Numbered from the stretch's first letter, positions 44,898 through 53,965 are shown. The stretch is 64,000 bases of DNA from Lactiplantibacillus pingfangensis (GCF_005404945.1 NZ_BJDG01000004.1:82546-146545), one strand, 5' to 3'. The notes: generated by a model not told the origin, from the sequence alone. Numbers and translations: made by a program.

Positions 44898-45854
44898 ATG
44901 AAAAAAGCAGTTGTTCTAGGTGGCGCTGGCCATATCGGTTCGTATCTCGTGCCAATGTTAGTTAAAGCTGGTTATGCCGTAACTTCAGTGACTCGTGGCA
45001 AGCATCAACCCTATGTGACCGACCGCGCGTGGCGCCATGTCGAACACTTATATTTGGACCGAAGCAAAGACAGCCAGTTTGCAGCTAAAGTGGCCGCAAT
45101 CAATGCTGATGTAGTTATCGACCTAATTAGTTTCACCTTAGTGGATACACAAAAAATGGTCGCCGCATTAAAGGCCACCAAATTGAGTCACTATCTGTTC
45201 TGTTCGTCCGTCTGGGCGCATGGCCGGGCTGAAACCTTACCGGCCGACCCGAATGGCGTCAAGCACCCACTCGACGAATACGGCAAACAAAAATATGCCA
45301 GTGAACAATATTTGAAACAAGCTTATCTTGAAACTGGTTTTCCAGCGACCGTCATCATGCCCGGTCAGATTTCAGGCCCGGGTTGGATAATCATGAGTCC
45401 CTTAGCCAATGGTAACACGGATGTCTTTCAACAAATCGCCGACGGTCAGGCCATCAGTTTACCAAACTTTGGGATGGAAACTTTACACTTAGTCCATGCT
45501 AGCGATGTCGCACAAGTCTTTTTTAAAGCGGTCACTCATCGTAATCAAGCACTCGGCGAAAGCTTCCATGCAGTTGGTACTAGTTCGCTTACACTGTACG
45601 GCTACGCGCTGGCCATGTATCGTTTCTTTGATACGACCCCACAGATCAACTTTTTACCGTGGGACGCCTGGAAAAAAGTCATCAATAATCCAGTCGATGT
45701 CGACAAAACCTACTATCATATTGCGCGCAGTGGTCAGTATAGTATCGCCAATGCGCAAAAGTTACTCGACTATCAACCACAATATACCCCGATTGAAGTC
45801 GCCGAAATTGCGGTCCAAAGTTACCTAGACCGTGGGATTATCCACCACGCCTAG
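44898..45854 (+). CDS. NAD(P)-binding epimerase/dehydratase-like protein
   Basis: About 318 residues from ATG 44898, with an AAGGAGG site 8 nt upstream. Rossmann GGAGHIGSYL at the N-terminus, VIDLISF and a YGKQKYASE active-site Tyr-Lys pair (about residue 137) of the extended SDR family. Sugar-nucleotide epimerase or isoflavone-reductase-like; substrate unknown. Its stop overlaps the stop of the convergent RpiR gene within the palindrome CTAG at 45851-45854. Confidence 0.8.
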   Translation: MKKAVVLGGAGHIGSYLVPMLVKAGYAVTSVTRGKHQPYVTDRAWRHVEHLYLDRSKDSQFAAKVAAINADVVIDLISFTLVDTQKMVAALKATKLSHYLFCSSVWAHGRAETLPADPNGVKHPLDEYGKQKYASEQYLKQAYLETGFPATVIMPGQISGPGWIIMSPLANGNTDVFQQIADGQAISLPNFGMETLHLVHASDVAQVFFKAVTHRNQALGESFHAVGTSSLTLYGYALAMYRFFDTTPQINFLPWDAWKKVINNPVDVDKTYYHIARSGQYSIANAQKLLDYQPQYTPIEVAEIAVQSYLDRGIIHHA

Positions 45855-46738
45855 TCAACATCATCATCAATAATCTGATTATCAATTGGTCGTTGCTGTC
45901 CCTCTGTTAATTCCGCGAGTTGTTGCTTGAACTGGAAATTTTGATCATAGTTCAGTCCAAAATAACTGCCATATAAAATATCCAAAACAAGGCTCATGGA
46001 CTGTAACGAAGAAAAGCCGCCAATTTTAGAATAAGCTTTTTCCCGCGTCGTTACGTGTAAGGTCACATCCGCGAGACGTGACAAGTGGTTTTCGCCAATA
46101 CTGGTGATGGCGATTAACGGAACGTGGTTCTGCTTTAAATAACCCAGTGCCTGAAATAACGGATCTGATTCGCCAGAATAGGATAAACAGATGGCACAAT
46201 CCGCACTTGTCAGCATGGCGGCTTCTTGAAATAGCATATTCTGAATGGGAAACGCCGTCGCAGTTTTACCGATATGCCGCATTTTATAAACAAATTCTTC
46301 AGCAACAAAGTTTAAATTAGCCAAACAAAATAAATTAACCGTCCGGTGAGTCGCGATGATTTGCCGGGCTTTTTGTAAAGAATCGTGGTCAATTAACGCC
46401 AGCGTATCCTTAGCACTTTCGATTTCAAGTTGGGCGAGTTTACCAGCAATGTCCATCGCCGAATCTTGGGCCGTAAACGGTCGGTTGGCATCTAGCCCTT
46501 GAAAATTTGTTTGTAAGTAGTCGACTTCTGCCAAGAAACTCGCTTTTAAGTCCCGCCAACCATTGAAGCCTAACTTTTTGGCGACTCGGACAATCACTGA
46601 CGGCGACGTATAGGTCGCCGCCGCAAGTTGCGGCGTGCCATATGATTTTAACTGATCTTGTTGTTTCAACATAAATGCGACAATGAGCCGTTCATTTGGC
46701 GAAAAGGTCGTCTGGGCCATTTTTTCTTGGAGTAACAT
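45851..46738 (-). CDS. RpiR/MurR-family transcriptional regulator
   Basis: About 295 residues. N-terminal helix-turn-helix (YTSPSVIVRVAKKLGFNGWRDLK, about 45-67) and a C-terminal SIS domain (CLANLNFVAEEF, CLSYSGESDPLF) that binds a phosphosugar. ATG 46738 has GAGG 8 nt upstream; a GTG at 46747 is an alternative. Likely controls a sugar-use gene set that is not in view; the convergent epimerase is a possible target. Confidence 0.87.
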   Translation of the reverse strand: MLLQEKMAQTTFSPNERLIVAFMLKQQDQLKSYGTPQLAAATYTSPSVIVRVAKKLGFNGWRDLKASFLAEVDYLQTNFQGLDANRPFTAQDSAMDIAGKLAQLEIESAKDTLALIDHDSLQKARQIIATHRTVNLFCLANLNFVAEEFVYKMRHIGKTATAFPIQNMLFQEAAMLTSADCAICLSYSGESDPLFQALGYLKQNHVPLIAITSIGENHLSRLADVTLHVTTREKAYSKIGGFSSLQSMSLVLDILYGSYFGLNYDQNFQFKQQLAELTEGQQRPIDNQIIDDDVD

Positions 46739-46853
46739 GTCTCTCACCTCGCTTCAATCGTACCGATTTGTAACCGTTATCGCAAGTCCGTTGACTAGGC
46801 TTATCTCGGCAACTGAGTCATACTCAGACTATCACAACGAGGGGGTAGTCACG

Positions 46854-47063
46854 ATGACTGTTAGATTACGCAGAGTAGGTCAGACCAACCTATTGGATCT
46901 GCCTAGCCAAATCAAACCAATGTACTCAGAATTCACCGTCTATCAAGGCCGCGATGGTCAAATCGTTTATACGCCAGTCCAATCTAATCCATTTTTGGAT
47001 GCAAAATTCATCGCCACTCACGACTTCACACAAGACGACATTTTTCCGGACACTCACCACTAA
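46854..47063 (+). CDS. AbrB/MazE-like small DNA-binding protein (orphan)
   Basis: 69 residues from ATG 46854 with GAGGGGG 8 nt upstream. The N-terminus MTVRLRRVGQTNLLDLPSQI resembles the swapped-hairpin SpoVT-AbrB/PemI fold of MazE-type antitoxins (pattern VRxxRxGxSxxLxLP), with VGQTNL in place of the common VGNS. No toxin gene lies beside it, so it may be a stand-alone regulator or relic antitoxin. The tail (after about 45) is acidic. A longer open frame from 46683 has no ribosome site. Confidence 0.65.
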   Translation: MTVRLRRVGQTNLLDLPSQIKPMYSEFTVYQGRDGQIVYTPVQSNPFLDAKFIATHDFTQDDIFPDTHH

Positions 47064-47168
47064 TTGTCACTGCTTGTCGTCCCTTTTGACCCTTACTCCT
47101 TAACAGTGGTAAGATAATGACAATCATGTGCCGGTCACGGCATAAATAACGCGAAATTAGGTGATCAT

Positions 47169-48074
47169 TTGAAACAAGGAACAACGATCCTCACGCTGGA
47201 TAATGGCTACCATTTATGGACCAACACCCAAGGCGAAGGCGACATCAAGCTGCTTTGCTTACATGGTGGCCCTGGTGGCAATCATGAATACTGGGAAAAC
47301 TTTGGTGAAAAGTTAGCCGATCTCGGTGTCCAAGTTACGATGTATGACCAACTTGGCTCATTTTATTCTGACCAACCCGACTATTCCGACCCAGAAATTG
47401 CTAAGAAGTATTTGACTTACGATTACTTCTTGGATGAAGTTGAAGAAGTTCGTCAAAAGCTTGGTTTGGATAACTTCTATTTAATCGGTCAATCATGGGG
47501 CGGTGCCTTAGTCATGATGTATGCGTTGAAATATGGTCAACACCTCAAGGGTGCCATCATTTCAAGTATGGTCGATAACATTGAAGAATATGTCGTTAAC
47601 GTCAACAAATGTCGTGAAGAATGCTTACCAGCCGATGCGGTTGCTTATATGAAGCAAAAAGAAGCTGAAGGCAACTGGAATGATCCCCAATACCAAAAGT
47701 ATGTGGATGTGTTGAACGCCAACTATGTTGACCGGAAACAACCAAAAGCGATCTCACATTTGATTGATACGACTGCCACACCGGTCTACAACGCCTTCCA
47801 AGGTGATAACGAATTCGTCATCACCGGTAAGTTGAAGGAATGGGACGTGCGTGACCAAATTCATAACATCAAAGTGCCAACTTTATTGACCTTTGGTGAG
47901 CATGAAACAATGCCATTAGCTTCCGCCCGCCGGATGGCTCGTGACATTCCGAACTCACGCTTAGTCACAACGCCAAACGGTGGTCATCATCATATGATTG
48001 ATAATGCCCCCGTCTACTTCGACCACTTGGAACAATTTATCAAAGACGTTGAAGCCGATACCTTTAACAAATAG
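47169..48074 (+). CDS. pip: Prolyl aminopeptidase (proline iminopeptidase)
   Basis: 301 residues. HGGPGG at 32-37 (oxyanion hole of S33 proline iminopeptidases), nucleophile Ser109 in GQSWGG, acid in TFGEHE and catalytic His in GGHHH near residue 278. Removes N-terminal proline from peptides; complements PepX encoded 9 kb upstream. Start is TTG 47169 with AGGTGATCA upstream. Confidence 0.92.
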   Translation: MKQGTTILTLDNGYHLWTNTQGEGDIKLLCLHGGPGGNHEYWENFGEKLADLGVQVTMYDQLGSFYSDQPDYSDPEIAKKYLTYDYFLDEVEEVRQKLGLDNFYLIGQSWGGALVMMYALKYGQHLKGAIISSMVDNIEEYVVNVNKCREECLPADAVAYMKQKEAEGNWNDPQYQKYVDVLNANYVDRKQPKAISHLIDTTATPVYNAFQGDNEFVITGKLKEWDVRDQIHNIKVPTLLTFGEHETMPLASARRMARDIPNSRLVTTPNGGHHHMIDNAPVYFDHLEQFIKDVEADTFNK

Positions 48075-48079
48075 CCATT

Positions 48080-48109
48080 AAAATCCCGTCAAGTTATTGG
48101 CGGGATTTT
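48080..48109 (+). terminator. Terminator after pip
   Basis: 11-position stem AAAATCCCGTC with GGCGGGATTTT (one G-T) and a T tail, 5 nt past the stop. Confidence 0.85.
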
Positions 48110-48210
48110 TATTTGGCTTAATTTCCATCGTGATAGTTTTCACATATAATCCGCTACCAATCAAATAACAGTGGTAAACTAAGCTTAACTTAGTCCGGGG
48201 GGATGTTTGT

Positions 48211-48984
48211 ATGTCACAGTCACGTTGTTACTCATGGTTAGCAATTTTCTTAATTATCCTAGTACCAGCCCTATTTTTAGTCGTACCTTGGCTCACCGGT
48301 TGGGCCGTACCGGTCCTTTATTCTGGACTCAGTCAGGATTTAATCATCTTGATCATTGTCGTCGCGCTGAATCACTATTGGTTCAAAATGCCCATCAAGT
48401 TCTGGCACTCACAACGCGGTTGGCAACAGTTACTCGTCTGCTTGCCAGCCATCTTGATTTTATTACTCCCAAAAGCGCTTGGCATCTGGCAAGTTGGCCG
48501 CTTGCCTTTCAGTCCAATGATCCTATTTTACGGGGGGTATGTCGGCTTAATTGGCATTACCGAAGAATATATTTACCGCGGGGTGCTATTGCCACTATTG
48601 GCCAAGGCGCTGCCCGGAAAAACACTATTAGTCATCATTATTGACAGTCTAGCTTTTGGTTCTGTCCACTTGATCAATCTCACTGGGTTAAATCTAAGCT
48701 ACGTCTTGCCGCAACTCATGCTTGCAGCAATTACTGGGTTGTTACTCTGTGGCGTCTATTTAAAAACGCAAAACTTAATTCTACCGATGCTCCTACATGC
48801 GCTCAGTGATGTGCCAATGATTCTCACCTTCATGAACCACACACATAATCGCAGTGGCTTAAATATTTCTAATCAAGGTTCGCTTATATTGGGATTGGGT
48901 GCATTTGGCCTATTTTTAATTATCACTGGCTTCATTTATTGGCAAACCCGTCATCTGGACATTGAAAAACAATTAGCTAATTAA
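48211..48984 (+). CDS. CPBP-family intramembrane metalloprotease
   Basis: 257 residues, about eight hydrophobic segments. EEYIYR (motif 1, about 114-119), SLAFGSVHL (motif 2) and HALSD (motif 3) are the conserved CPBP/Abi motifs of Rce1-like membrane proteases; lactobacilli carry several, often for bacteriocin immunity. No bacteriocin gene is nearby. A GGGGGGAT site precedes ATG. Monocistronic. Confidence 0.87.
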   Translation: MSQSRCYSWLAIFLIILVPALFLVVPWLTGWAVPVLYSGLSQDLIILIIVVALNHYWFKMPIKFWHSQRGWQQLLVCLPAILILLLPKALGIWQVGRLPFSPMILFYGGYVGLIGITEEYIYRGVLLPLLAKALPGKTLLVIIIDSLAFGSVHLINLTGLNLSYVLPQLMLAAITGLLLCGVYLKTQNLILPMLLHALSDVPMILTFMNHTHNRSGLNISNQGSLILGLGAFGLFLIITGFIYWQTRHLDIEKQLAN

Positions 48985-49299
48985 AAATTTTTTTCGAGGT
49001 AACTTCAAGCGATATGAAGGCTATTCAACTGACCAGAATGTCAAAACTGGACATCATTGTCCTTCGAAGCTGATGACTGCTTTACGGGCCAAAACTCGTT
49101 ACAAAATTATTAAATGACTACAGAAACTGATCAATGAGAAAGATAGAAGCACTAAAAAGGCAAACAAATAGCGTTCCAACCCGAAAAAATTCAGGTTGGA
49201 ACGCTATTTGTTCTTCAAAAGTCGTGATCTCAGCTCAACCGCCACTCTGTCAGGAGCTTCTGTACTTGCACCATCATTTCAAAAAGGCTAAAATTTCAT
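48985..49299. other. Intergenic region with hairpin terminator, otherwise nothing seen
   Basis: About 315 nt without a gene. The only clear element is the 18-bp perfect stem at 49164-49211 (terminator between convergent genes). Short unlinked open frames here have no ribosome site. Confidence 0.6.
49164..49213. terminator. Terminator between convergent genes
   Basis: 18-bp stem ACAAATAGCGTTCCAACC (49164-49181) with 49194-49211, T-rich tail TTCTTC. Confidence 0.85.
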
Positions 49300-49482
49300 T
49301 TATTTGTCTAAGCCGGCAACGACACGCTGCTTATGATTAGCTTCATTTGCGATATACATCATTACCGAGCGCAATTCTCGCGAAGTTCCGTGATCGTATA
49401 ATTCGCCTAAATCCTGATGATACTTTTTGAGGACTTTTTCAGCAACATTTTTTTGTTCTGCTAAGCTTAATTTCTTGTTCAT
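49300..49482 (-). CDS. Small hypothetical protein, 60 residues
   Basis: 60 residues with a strong GGAGGAAAA site before ATG 49482. Charged, helical-looking (MNKKLSLAEQKNVAEKVLKK), no membrane segment. Found beside the TMEM175 gene; the intergenic gap holds no clear terminator, so it may have its own transcript. Not recognised. Confidence 0.7.
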   Translation of the reverse strand: MNKKLSLAEQKNVAEKVLKKYHQDLGELYDHGTSRELRSVMMYIANEANHKQRVVAGLDK

Positions 49483-49562
49483 TTTAAGTTTTCCTCCAGA
49501 CTTTGTTTGCTATAGCGTTGGGGACAATCATGAGCAACACCTTTATTCGTGCAGGCACACGC

Positions 49563-50129
49563 CTACCGATTCTCAATAATGCCATCCGTCGTTAAGACAA
49601 CCATCCCCAAAAAGATGGCATACATCATCGCCATTGGGAAAATAGTGACTGACAAGACTAGGCCAATCACTTTAATTGCCACGTCAATGAATACTGACCG
49701 ATTGCTGACATCGTATAGCCACCCAAAACTGATTCCCGGATTGGCCGTTTTCAACGTTTTTGAGATGGCAAGGTTACTGAATGTCACTGCCAAAATAACA
49801 ATGCCATAGAGCGCTTGGGCCGTTGAATTATTAAAATTCGATGCCACTAAGCTAGTTGTGTAGGGGAAAAATGAAGATAAGAACAACATCAATAACGAGG
49901 CATACACGGTACTTTCACTAATTTTTTTAACTTTCTGCCAATGCGTATGTTCAGTCGCCCACATTAACCCAATCCAGAAAAAGGATACCGTATACGCAAA
50001 GAAATTCGCCCGTAAGTCCCAGAGCCCTGCCCAACTAATCTGTTTAGGCTTCTCCAATTCCAACACTAAAATGGTCATAATGATTGCTAGCACGGCATCC
50101 GTAAATGCCGCTAATCTTTCCTTGTTCAT
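49563..50129 (-). CDS. TMEM175-like (DUF1211) membrane protein
   Basis: About 188 residues from ATG 50129 with a GGTGTG element upstream; longer frame to 50276 lacks a site and overlaps the next gene. Six membrane helices; ERLAAFTDAVLAIIMTILVLEL resembles the RxxxFSDxxxAI filter helix of bacterial TMEM175 K+ channels (F-T-D here). Possibly a potassium-conducting tetramer. Confidence 0.82.
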   Translation of the reverse strand: MNKERLAAFTDAVLAIIMTILVLELEKPKQISWAGLWDLRANFFAYTVSFFWIGLMWATEHTHWQKVKKISESTVYASLLMLFLSSFFPYTTSLVASNFNNSTAQALYGIVILAVTFSNLAISKTLKTANPGISFGWLYDVSNRSVFIDVAIKVIGLVLSVTIFPMAMMYAIFLGMVVLTTDGIIENR

Positions 50130-50262
50130 CAAACACACCAACTTATTTTTTCTTTTATCATACGCTAAAATAGTTGCCGACACCAAATCATTAAAGACTC
50201 CCAAACCGGCACACACCAGTTTAGGAGCCTTTAATTTTGCCCGAATAATCAACGGAACATTG

Positions 50263-50724
50263 TTACACCGGATCATTTAAATAGGCCGTAATCGACCGCA
50301 GATAATTAGCACTGAACCCAATTTTTAAGTCGGCGCCCGTGCCCTTAGCCATCTCAGTCAAATACGGGGTACTTTCTGAAATGGGACTGCTGGCACTAGT
50401 CGTGAATGGCACAACCCGCTTCCCATTTAAATCAGCGGTTTCAAAGAAAGTATTCACAAACATTGGTGGCCGATGGAACCAAGTTGGAAAGCCCAAGTAA
50501 ATCGTCGTATATGGGGCTAAATTCAAGTCATTAGTAATCGCTGGGTGTCGATTTTTCTTCAACTGACGCTTCGTGCGTAAACCTAAGCCAAAATAAGATT
50601 GGGGATAGGCTGGTGCCAGTTTCAATTCAATCAACGTCGCACCGGTTCGCGTTTGAAGTTGTTGAGCAGCGCGCTTGGTATTACCAGAATTAGAATAATA
50701 CAAAATCAAGCTTTGACCAGGCAT
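50263..50724 (-). CDS. Flavodoxin, cytoplasmic
   Basis: About 153 residues from ATG 50724. FMN phosphate loop YYSNSGNTKRAA; GFPTWFHRPPMFVNTFFE and FTTSASSPISESTP are long-chain flavodoxin_4-type. Related to the membrane-anchored flavodoxin at 54598 (shared FPTWFHRPPMF and SASSxISESTPYL). A GGTGG site stands 8 nt before ATG 50724. An even better AAGGGGG lies further up, before an in-frame ATT (50761-50763) that may once have been the ATG. Electron donor for an unknown reductase. Confidence 0.85.
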   Translation of the reverse strand: MPGQSLILYYSNSGNTKRAAQQLQTRTGATLIELKLAPAYPQSYFGLGLRTKRQLKKNRHPAITNDLNLAPYTTIYLGFPTWFHRPPMFVNTFFETADLNGKRVVPFTTSASSPISESTPYLTEMAKGTGADLKIGFSANYLRSITAYLNDPV

Positions 50725-50842
50725 AACTTTGTCCACCCGCGGTTCATCATTATTTTGAGTAATCGTAATTCCCCCTTAAATAAAAACACCCAACTGATCT
50801 GACAGTTAGATGCTGATAATTTATCGTTTAAAAATCATGCGA

Positions 50843-51838
50843 TTAGAGCTTTTCGTCAAAGAACTTAGTCATCGCAGCTGCTTCTTGGTCCACATATTCT
50901 GGAACCCAATAAGTTTCAATATGACTGGCACCCTTGATTAAGATTAATTGCTTGTCATCCGTCCCAGTGGCTTTATTAAAGACATCTTCAGTCATGTAAC
51001 GGGTATCGGAAACATCGCCGACCATCATTAATAATGGTTGATCGATTAAGTCCATGTGATCTTCGGCATCAAAGGCCATCAGATCCATTAAACTCATCGT
51101 CGTGTAACGACTTTGTGAGTTCTTTTGGTAATGGGTATCACCATAATATTGAACCCCATCACGATAAAGGCCGGCTGGAATCGCTTCTAGTTGTTCTTTT
51201 GTAAAGTGCGTCCGGTGTGTCAATAAATCACCGATGTAGTCAACTTCACCAGTGGCTGCATATTTCGCGCGGGCAGCCGCAGCTTGTGCCAAACGATCTT
51301 TGACGGTGGCTAATTGGCTATCGCCAAAGCCATTCCGACGAACCCGACCACTGTTGAACATACTAATTGTCCCAACGGCCTTGATCCGCTTATCAGTCTT
51401 AGAAACTTGGATGGTGTAACCACCGCCACCACAAATTCCGAGGGCACCAATACGATCAGAATCAACGCCTTGTAATTTAACAAGATAGTCAATGCTGGCC
51501 CGAATATCTTCAACCCGGTTAGCAGGACGGTCAGTTTGGCGCGGTTCACCCGCACTAGCACCTTGATAAGCAGCGTCAAACGCTAAGGTCACAAACCCTT
51601 TTTCGGCTAGCCGTTGGGCAAATAAGCCAGAAACTTGTTCCTTGACCCCACCATTAGGATGCGCCACGACGATGGCTGGTAATGATTGACTTGCATCGAA
51701 ATTGCTTGGCAAATATAAGTTTGCTGCAATTTTAATTCCTGCAATATTGTTAAATGAAATTGGTCGTAATTCAATACCACCGGCGACATTATCTTCAAGC
51801 GCACCGGCATAAACTAATCCAAATTTATTTTCTGACAT
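50843..51838 (-). CDS. Alpha/beta hydrolase with cysteine elbow (DLH/YcjY-like)
   Basis: 331 residues. The nucleophile elbow reads GICGGG (IGALGICGGGGYT), that is Cys in place of Ser, as in dienelactone hydrolases and YcjY-like enzymes. VVAHPNGGVKEQ (oxyanion region) and a His in KGASHIETY complete the triad. Lies 36 nt downstream of the SDR gene in the same operon, driven by the MerR-type promoter at 52673. Substrate unknown. Confidence 0.85.
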   Translation of the reverse strand: MSENKFGLVYAGALEDNVAGGIELRPISFNNIAGIKIAANLYLPSNFDASQSLPAIVVAHPNGGVKEQVSGLFAQRLAEKGFVTLAFDAAYQGASAGEPRQTDRPANRVEDIRASIDYLVKLQGVDSDRIGALGICGGGGYTIQVSKTDKRIKAVGTISMFNSGRVRRNGFGDSQLATVKDRLAQAAAARAKYAATGEVDYIGDLLTHRTHFTKEQLEAIPAGLYRDGVQYYGDTHYQKNSQSRYTTMSLMDLMAFDAEDHMDLIDQPLLMMVGDVSDTRYMTEDVFNKATGTDDKQLILIKGASHIETYWVPEYVDQEAAAMTKFFDEKL

Positions 51839-51873
51839 AATTTTTTCTCCTTTAATATTAGGTATTAAGTTAA

Positions 51874-52614
51874 TTACATGACTTGTTTTGAGGGACGAAT
51901 AACAAATTCATTAATCGCTGTATCCGGAGCTTGGTTGACAGCAAATGCAATCGTGTCAGCCACGCGTTCGGGAGCAATCGCAAAGGCATTGTAGAACTTT
52001 TCAGTTCCAGCCTTAGTGGCGGCATCCGTAATCGAATCCGTCAACTCGGTCGCAATGGCCCCTGGTGAGACCACCGTGACCCGAACATTGCTTTCAGCGG
52101 CGGCTTCTTCGGCACGTAAGGCTTCGCTGATCATTAAGACACCCGCTTTGGTTGCACTATAAACGCCACCACCTGAATGGGTGGCATGACCAGCAACCGA
52201 AGAAATATTGATGAATTGACCACTCTTTTGGGCGCGCATCGTCGGTAACGCCGCTTTGATACCATTCAGGACGCCCCGGAGATTGACATCGATCATCCGA
52301 TTCCAATCATCAATTTTGCCTTGAATAAATTGTGACTGTGGCATTAAGCCGGCATTATTCATCCAAACATCTAAGCGACCATAAGTCTTGATAGCGTGAT
52401 CAGCTAGCGCCTGCACATCGGCTAACTTAGCCACATCCGTGACGATATAAGTTGCCTCACCGCCAGCTGCCTGAATATCTTGGACAATTGCCTGTAACTT
52501 TTCGGCACGTCGAGCACCCAAAACTAATTGATTACCCTCACTAGCCAAGCGTTTGGCGGTTGCTTCGCCTATTCCACTAGAAGCACCTGTAATCACGATT
52601 ACTTTTTTTGTCAT
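51874..52614 (-). CDS. Short-chain dehydrogenase/reductase
   Basis: About 246 residues. NAD(P)-binding TGASSGIG, NNAG, and active-site YSATKAG (Tyr-x-x-x-Lys) are all present. ATG 52614 has GAGGAGG 8 nt upstream; the in-frame start at 52629 overlaps it. Oxidoreductase for an aldehyde, ketone or quinone-like substrate. First gene behind a MerR-type promoter; the alpha/beta hydrolase follows. Confidence 0.9.
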   Translation of the reverse strand: MTKKVIVITGASSGIGEATAKRLASEGNQLVLGARRAEKLQAIVQDIQAAGGEATYIVTDVAKLADVQALADHAIKTYGRLDVWMNNAGLMPQSQFIQGKIDDWNRMIDVNLRGVLNGIKAALPTMRAQKSGQFINISSVAGHATHSGGGVYSATKAGVLMISEALRAEEAAAESNVRVTVVSPGAIATELTDSITDAATKAGTEKFYNAFAIAPERVADTIAFAVNQAPDTAINEFVIRPSKQVM

Positions 52615-52672
52615 TGCTTTCCTCCTCAACTTAATTTAACTCAATGAGTCATTGGCTTAACTCAATGAAGCT

Positions 52673-52703
52673 ATCATAAACCATGAAGTGAACTTCACGG
52701 CAA
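52673..52703 (-). promoter_or_regulatory. MerR-type promoter/operator 1 (SDR operon)
   Basis: Minus-strand -35 TTGCCG (52698-52703) and -10 TATGAT (52673-52678) are 19 nt apart, the over-long spacing MerR regulators correct. The spacer holds a palindrome centred on GAAGTgaACTTC. Two near-identical sites occur at 55255 and 55809. Confidence 0.85.
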
Positions 52704-52723
52704 GCCTTATTTGTAATTTAATT

Positions 52724-53173
52724 TTACTTATTATCTGATGATGGCTTTGCGCGTCGATTAAAGCGTGGATCTTCCCACAACTTTTCGGGTGACTGGGTGC
52801 CAGCCCCATTAACGCCGAATTGACCTAAATGATGATCAAAGGTATCAATCTTATATTTTAACAAGTTACGCGTATGTTCTAAATCAGCCATCTTATCATC
52901 GAGTTCGCCTAATTGTTCAGTCAAGATATCTTTTTTAGCCGCGGCCGTATCGCCATTACTTTGAGTTAACGTGGCGAACTCTAGCAGTGCTTCAATCGAT
53001 AATCCGGATTCTCTTAGTCGTTTAATAATAAAAATCCAATTAAGATCCGTATTCCGATAGTTACGGTAGCCGTTCTGGTTACGCTCAACTGGTGGCATAA
53101 TGCCAATCCGTTCATAATAGCGCAACGTATCTACCGGTAGGTCCATAATCTTGGCAGCTTCCTTACTATTCAA
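52724..53173 (-). CDS. MerR-family transcriptional regulator (AdhR/NmlR-like)
   Basis: 149 residues. Winged helix-turn-helix: SKEAAKIMDLPVDTLRYYERIGIMPP with the RYYE-x-x-G motif, then a dimerisation helix and a short tail without metal-binding cysteines. This is the electrophile/aldehyde-sensing class. It is the third gene of cupin-CMD-merR and lies just upstream of promoter 1. The three MerR-type promoters in 52.6-55.9 kb are its probable targets. Confidence 0.88.
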   Translation of the reverse strand: MNSKEAAKIMDLPVDTLRYYERIGIMPPVERNQNGYRNYRNTDLNWIFIIKRLRESGLSIEALLEFATLTQSNGDTAAAKKDILTEQLGELDDKMADLEHTRNLLKYKIDTFDHHLGQFGVNGAGTQSPEKLWEDPRFNRRAKPSSDNK

Positions 53174-53190
53174 ACTGTCATCTCCCTCTC

Positions 53191-53526
53191 TTATTTTGCG
53201 TCGGTCGGCGCAGCATAAACTTCTTTAGCTAAATTCAATGCCGTCCAAGCTTTCGGCCAGCCACAATAGAAAGCCAGCTGAGTGAAAATTTCGGTTACTT
53301 CTGCTTGGGTGACGCCATTACGTTTAGCCAAGGTTAAATGTGACTTTAATTGTGGAAAATTCGCGCCTGACATCAACGCCGCAATGGTCACCATACTTCT
53401 ATCGTGTAGTGACAACTGATCGGTTCTTGACCAGACTTCTCCAAATAAGACATCATCATTCAATTCCGCAAACTTAGGCGCAAAGTCACCCATTCGGTCA
53501 CGTCCAGCAGTTACTTTTTCTGTCAT
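53191..53526 (-). CDS. Carboxymuconolactone decarboxylase-family protein
   Basis: 111 residues. HDRSMVTIAALMSG (about 40-53) and the FYCGWPKAWTAL segment are the CMD family motifs. The CxxC of AhpD-like members is absent (only one Cys near residue 88), so a peroxidase role is unlikely. Gap of 25 nt to the cupin gene and 17 nt to merR indicates one transcript. Probable trimer or hexamer. Confidence 0.85.
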   Translation of the reverse strand: MTEKVTAGRDRMGDFAPKFAELNDDVLFGEVWSRTDQLSLHDRSMVTIAALMSGANFPQLKSHLTLAKRNGVTQAEVTEIFTQLAFYCGWPKAWTALNLAKEVYAAPTDAK

Positions 53527-53551
53527 GTTAATCGTCCTTTCGTGATTTAGC

Positions 53552-53965
53552 TTAACTTAATTGATCATAATCGGCTTGGTTAACCGGTTCTAACCATTCG
53601 GTCGTCCCTTTACCAATCACCAAATGGGTAAACCAGGAATCTTTTTTGGCACCATGCCAGTGCTTAACCCCATCATGAAAAATCATGACATCGCCGGGCT
53701 TCAAAGAACGCGCCGGTTCACCTTCGATTTGGCCCCAACCTTCACCAGAAGTGACCAAAATAATTTGATAACCATCATGATGGCTATGCCAGTTATTATG
53801 CGCGCCGGGTTCAAAGTTAACGCTCGCCACATGCACATCAATCTCGTCACCACTAGGAACCAGCCCAGTTAAAAAGCTCTTACCATTGAAATGATGATCA
53901 ACATCTGGATTTTCTTGACCAAATCCGAAGACATCATGCTTTACTGCTGCTTCATTACTTGCCAA
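53552..53965 (-). CDS. Cupin-domain protein
   Basis: About 137 residues. Cupin motif 1 GAHNNWHSHHDGYQIILVTSGEGW (His ligands and Glu pattern) and motif 2 PGDVMIFHDGVKHWHG are clear, a metal-binding single-domain cupin. GGAGG stands 8 nt before a TTG at 53965, and the ATG at 53980 overlaps it, so TTG is the likely start. First gene of cupin-CMD-merR; the family pairs with CMD proteins in many lactobacilli. Confidence 0.85.
   Translation of the reverse strand: MASNEAAVKHDVFGFGQENPDVDHHFNGKSFLTGLVPSGDEIDVHVASVNFEPGAHNNWHSHHDGYQIILVTSGEGWGQIEGEPARSLKPGDVMIFHDGVKHWHGAKKDSWFTHLVIGKGTTEWLEPVNQADYDQLS

Noticed and set aside
48207..48644. 145-residue open frame on the plus strand
   Set aside because: Out-of-frame shadow of the CPBP protease gene, which has the ribosome site and the motifs.
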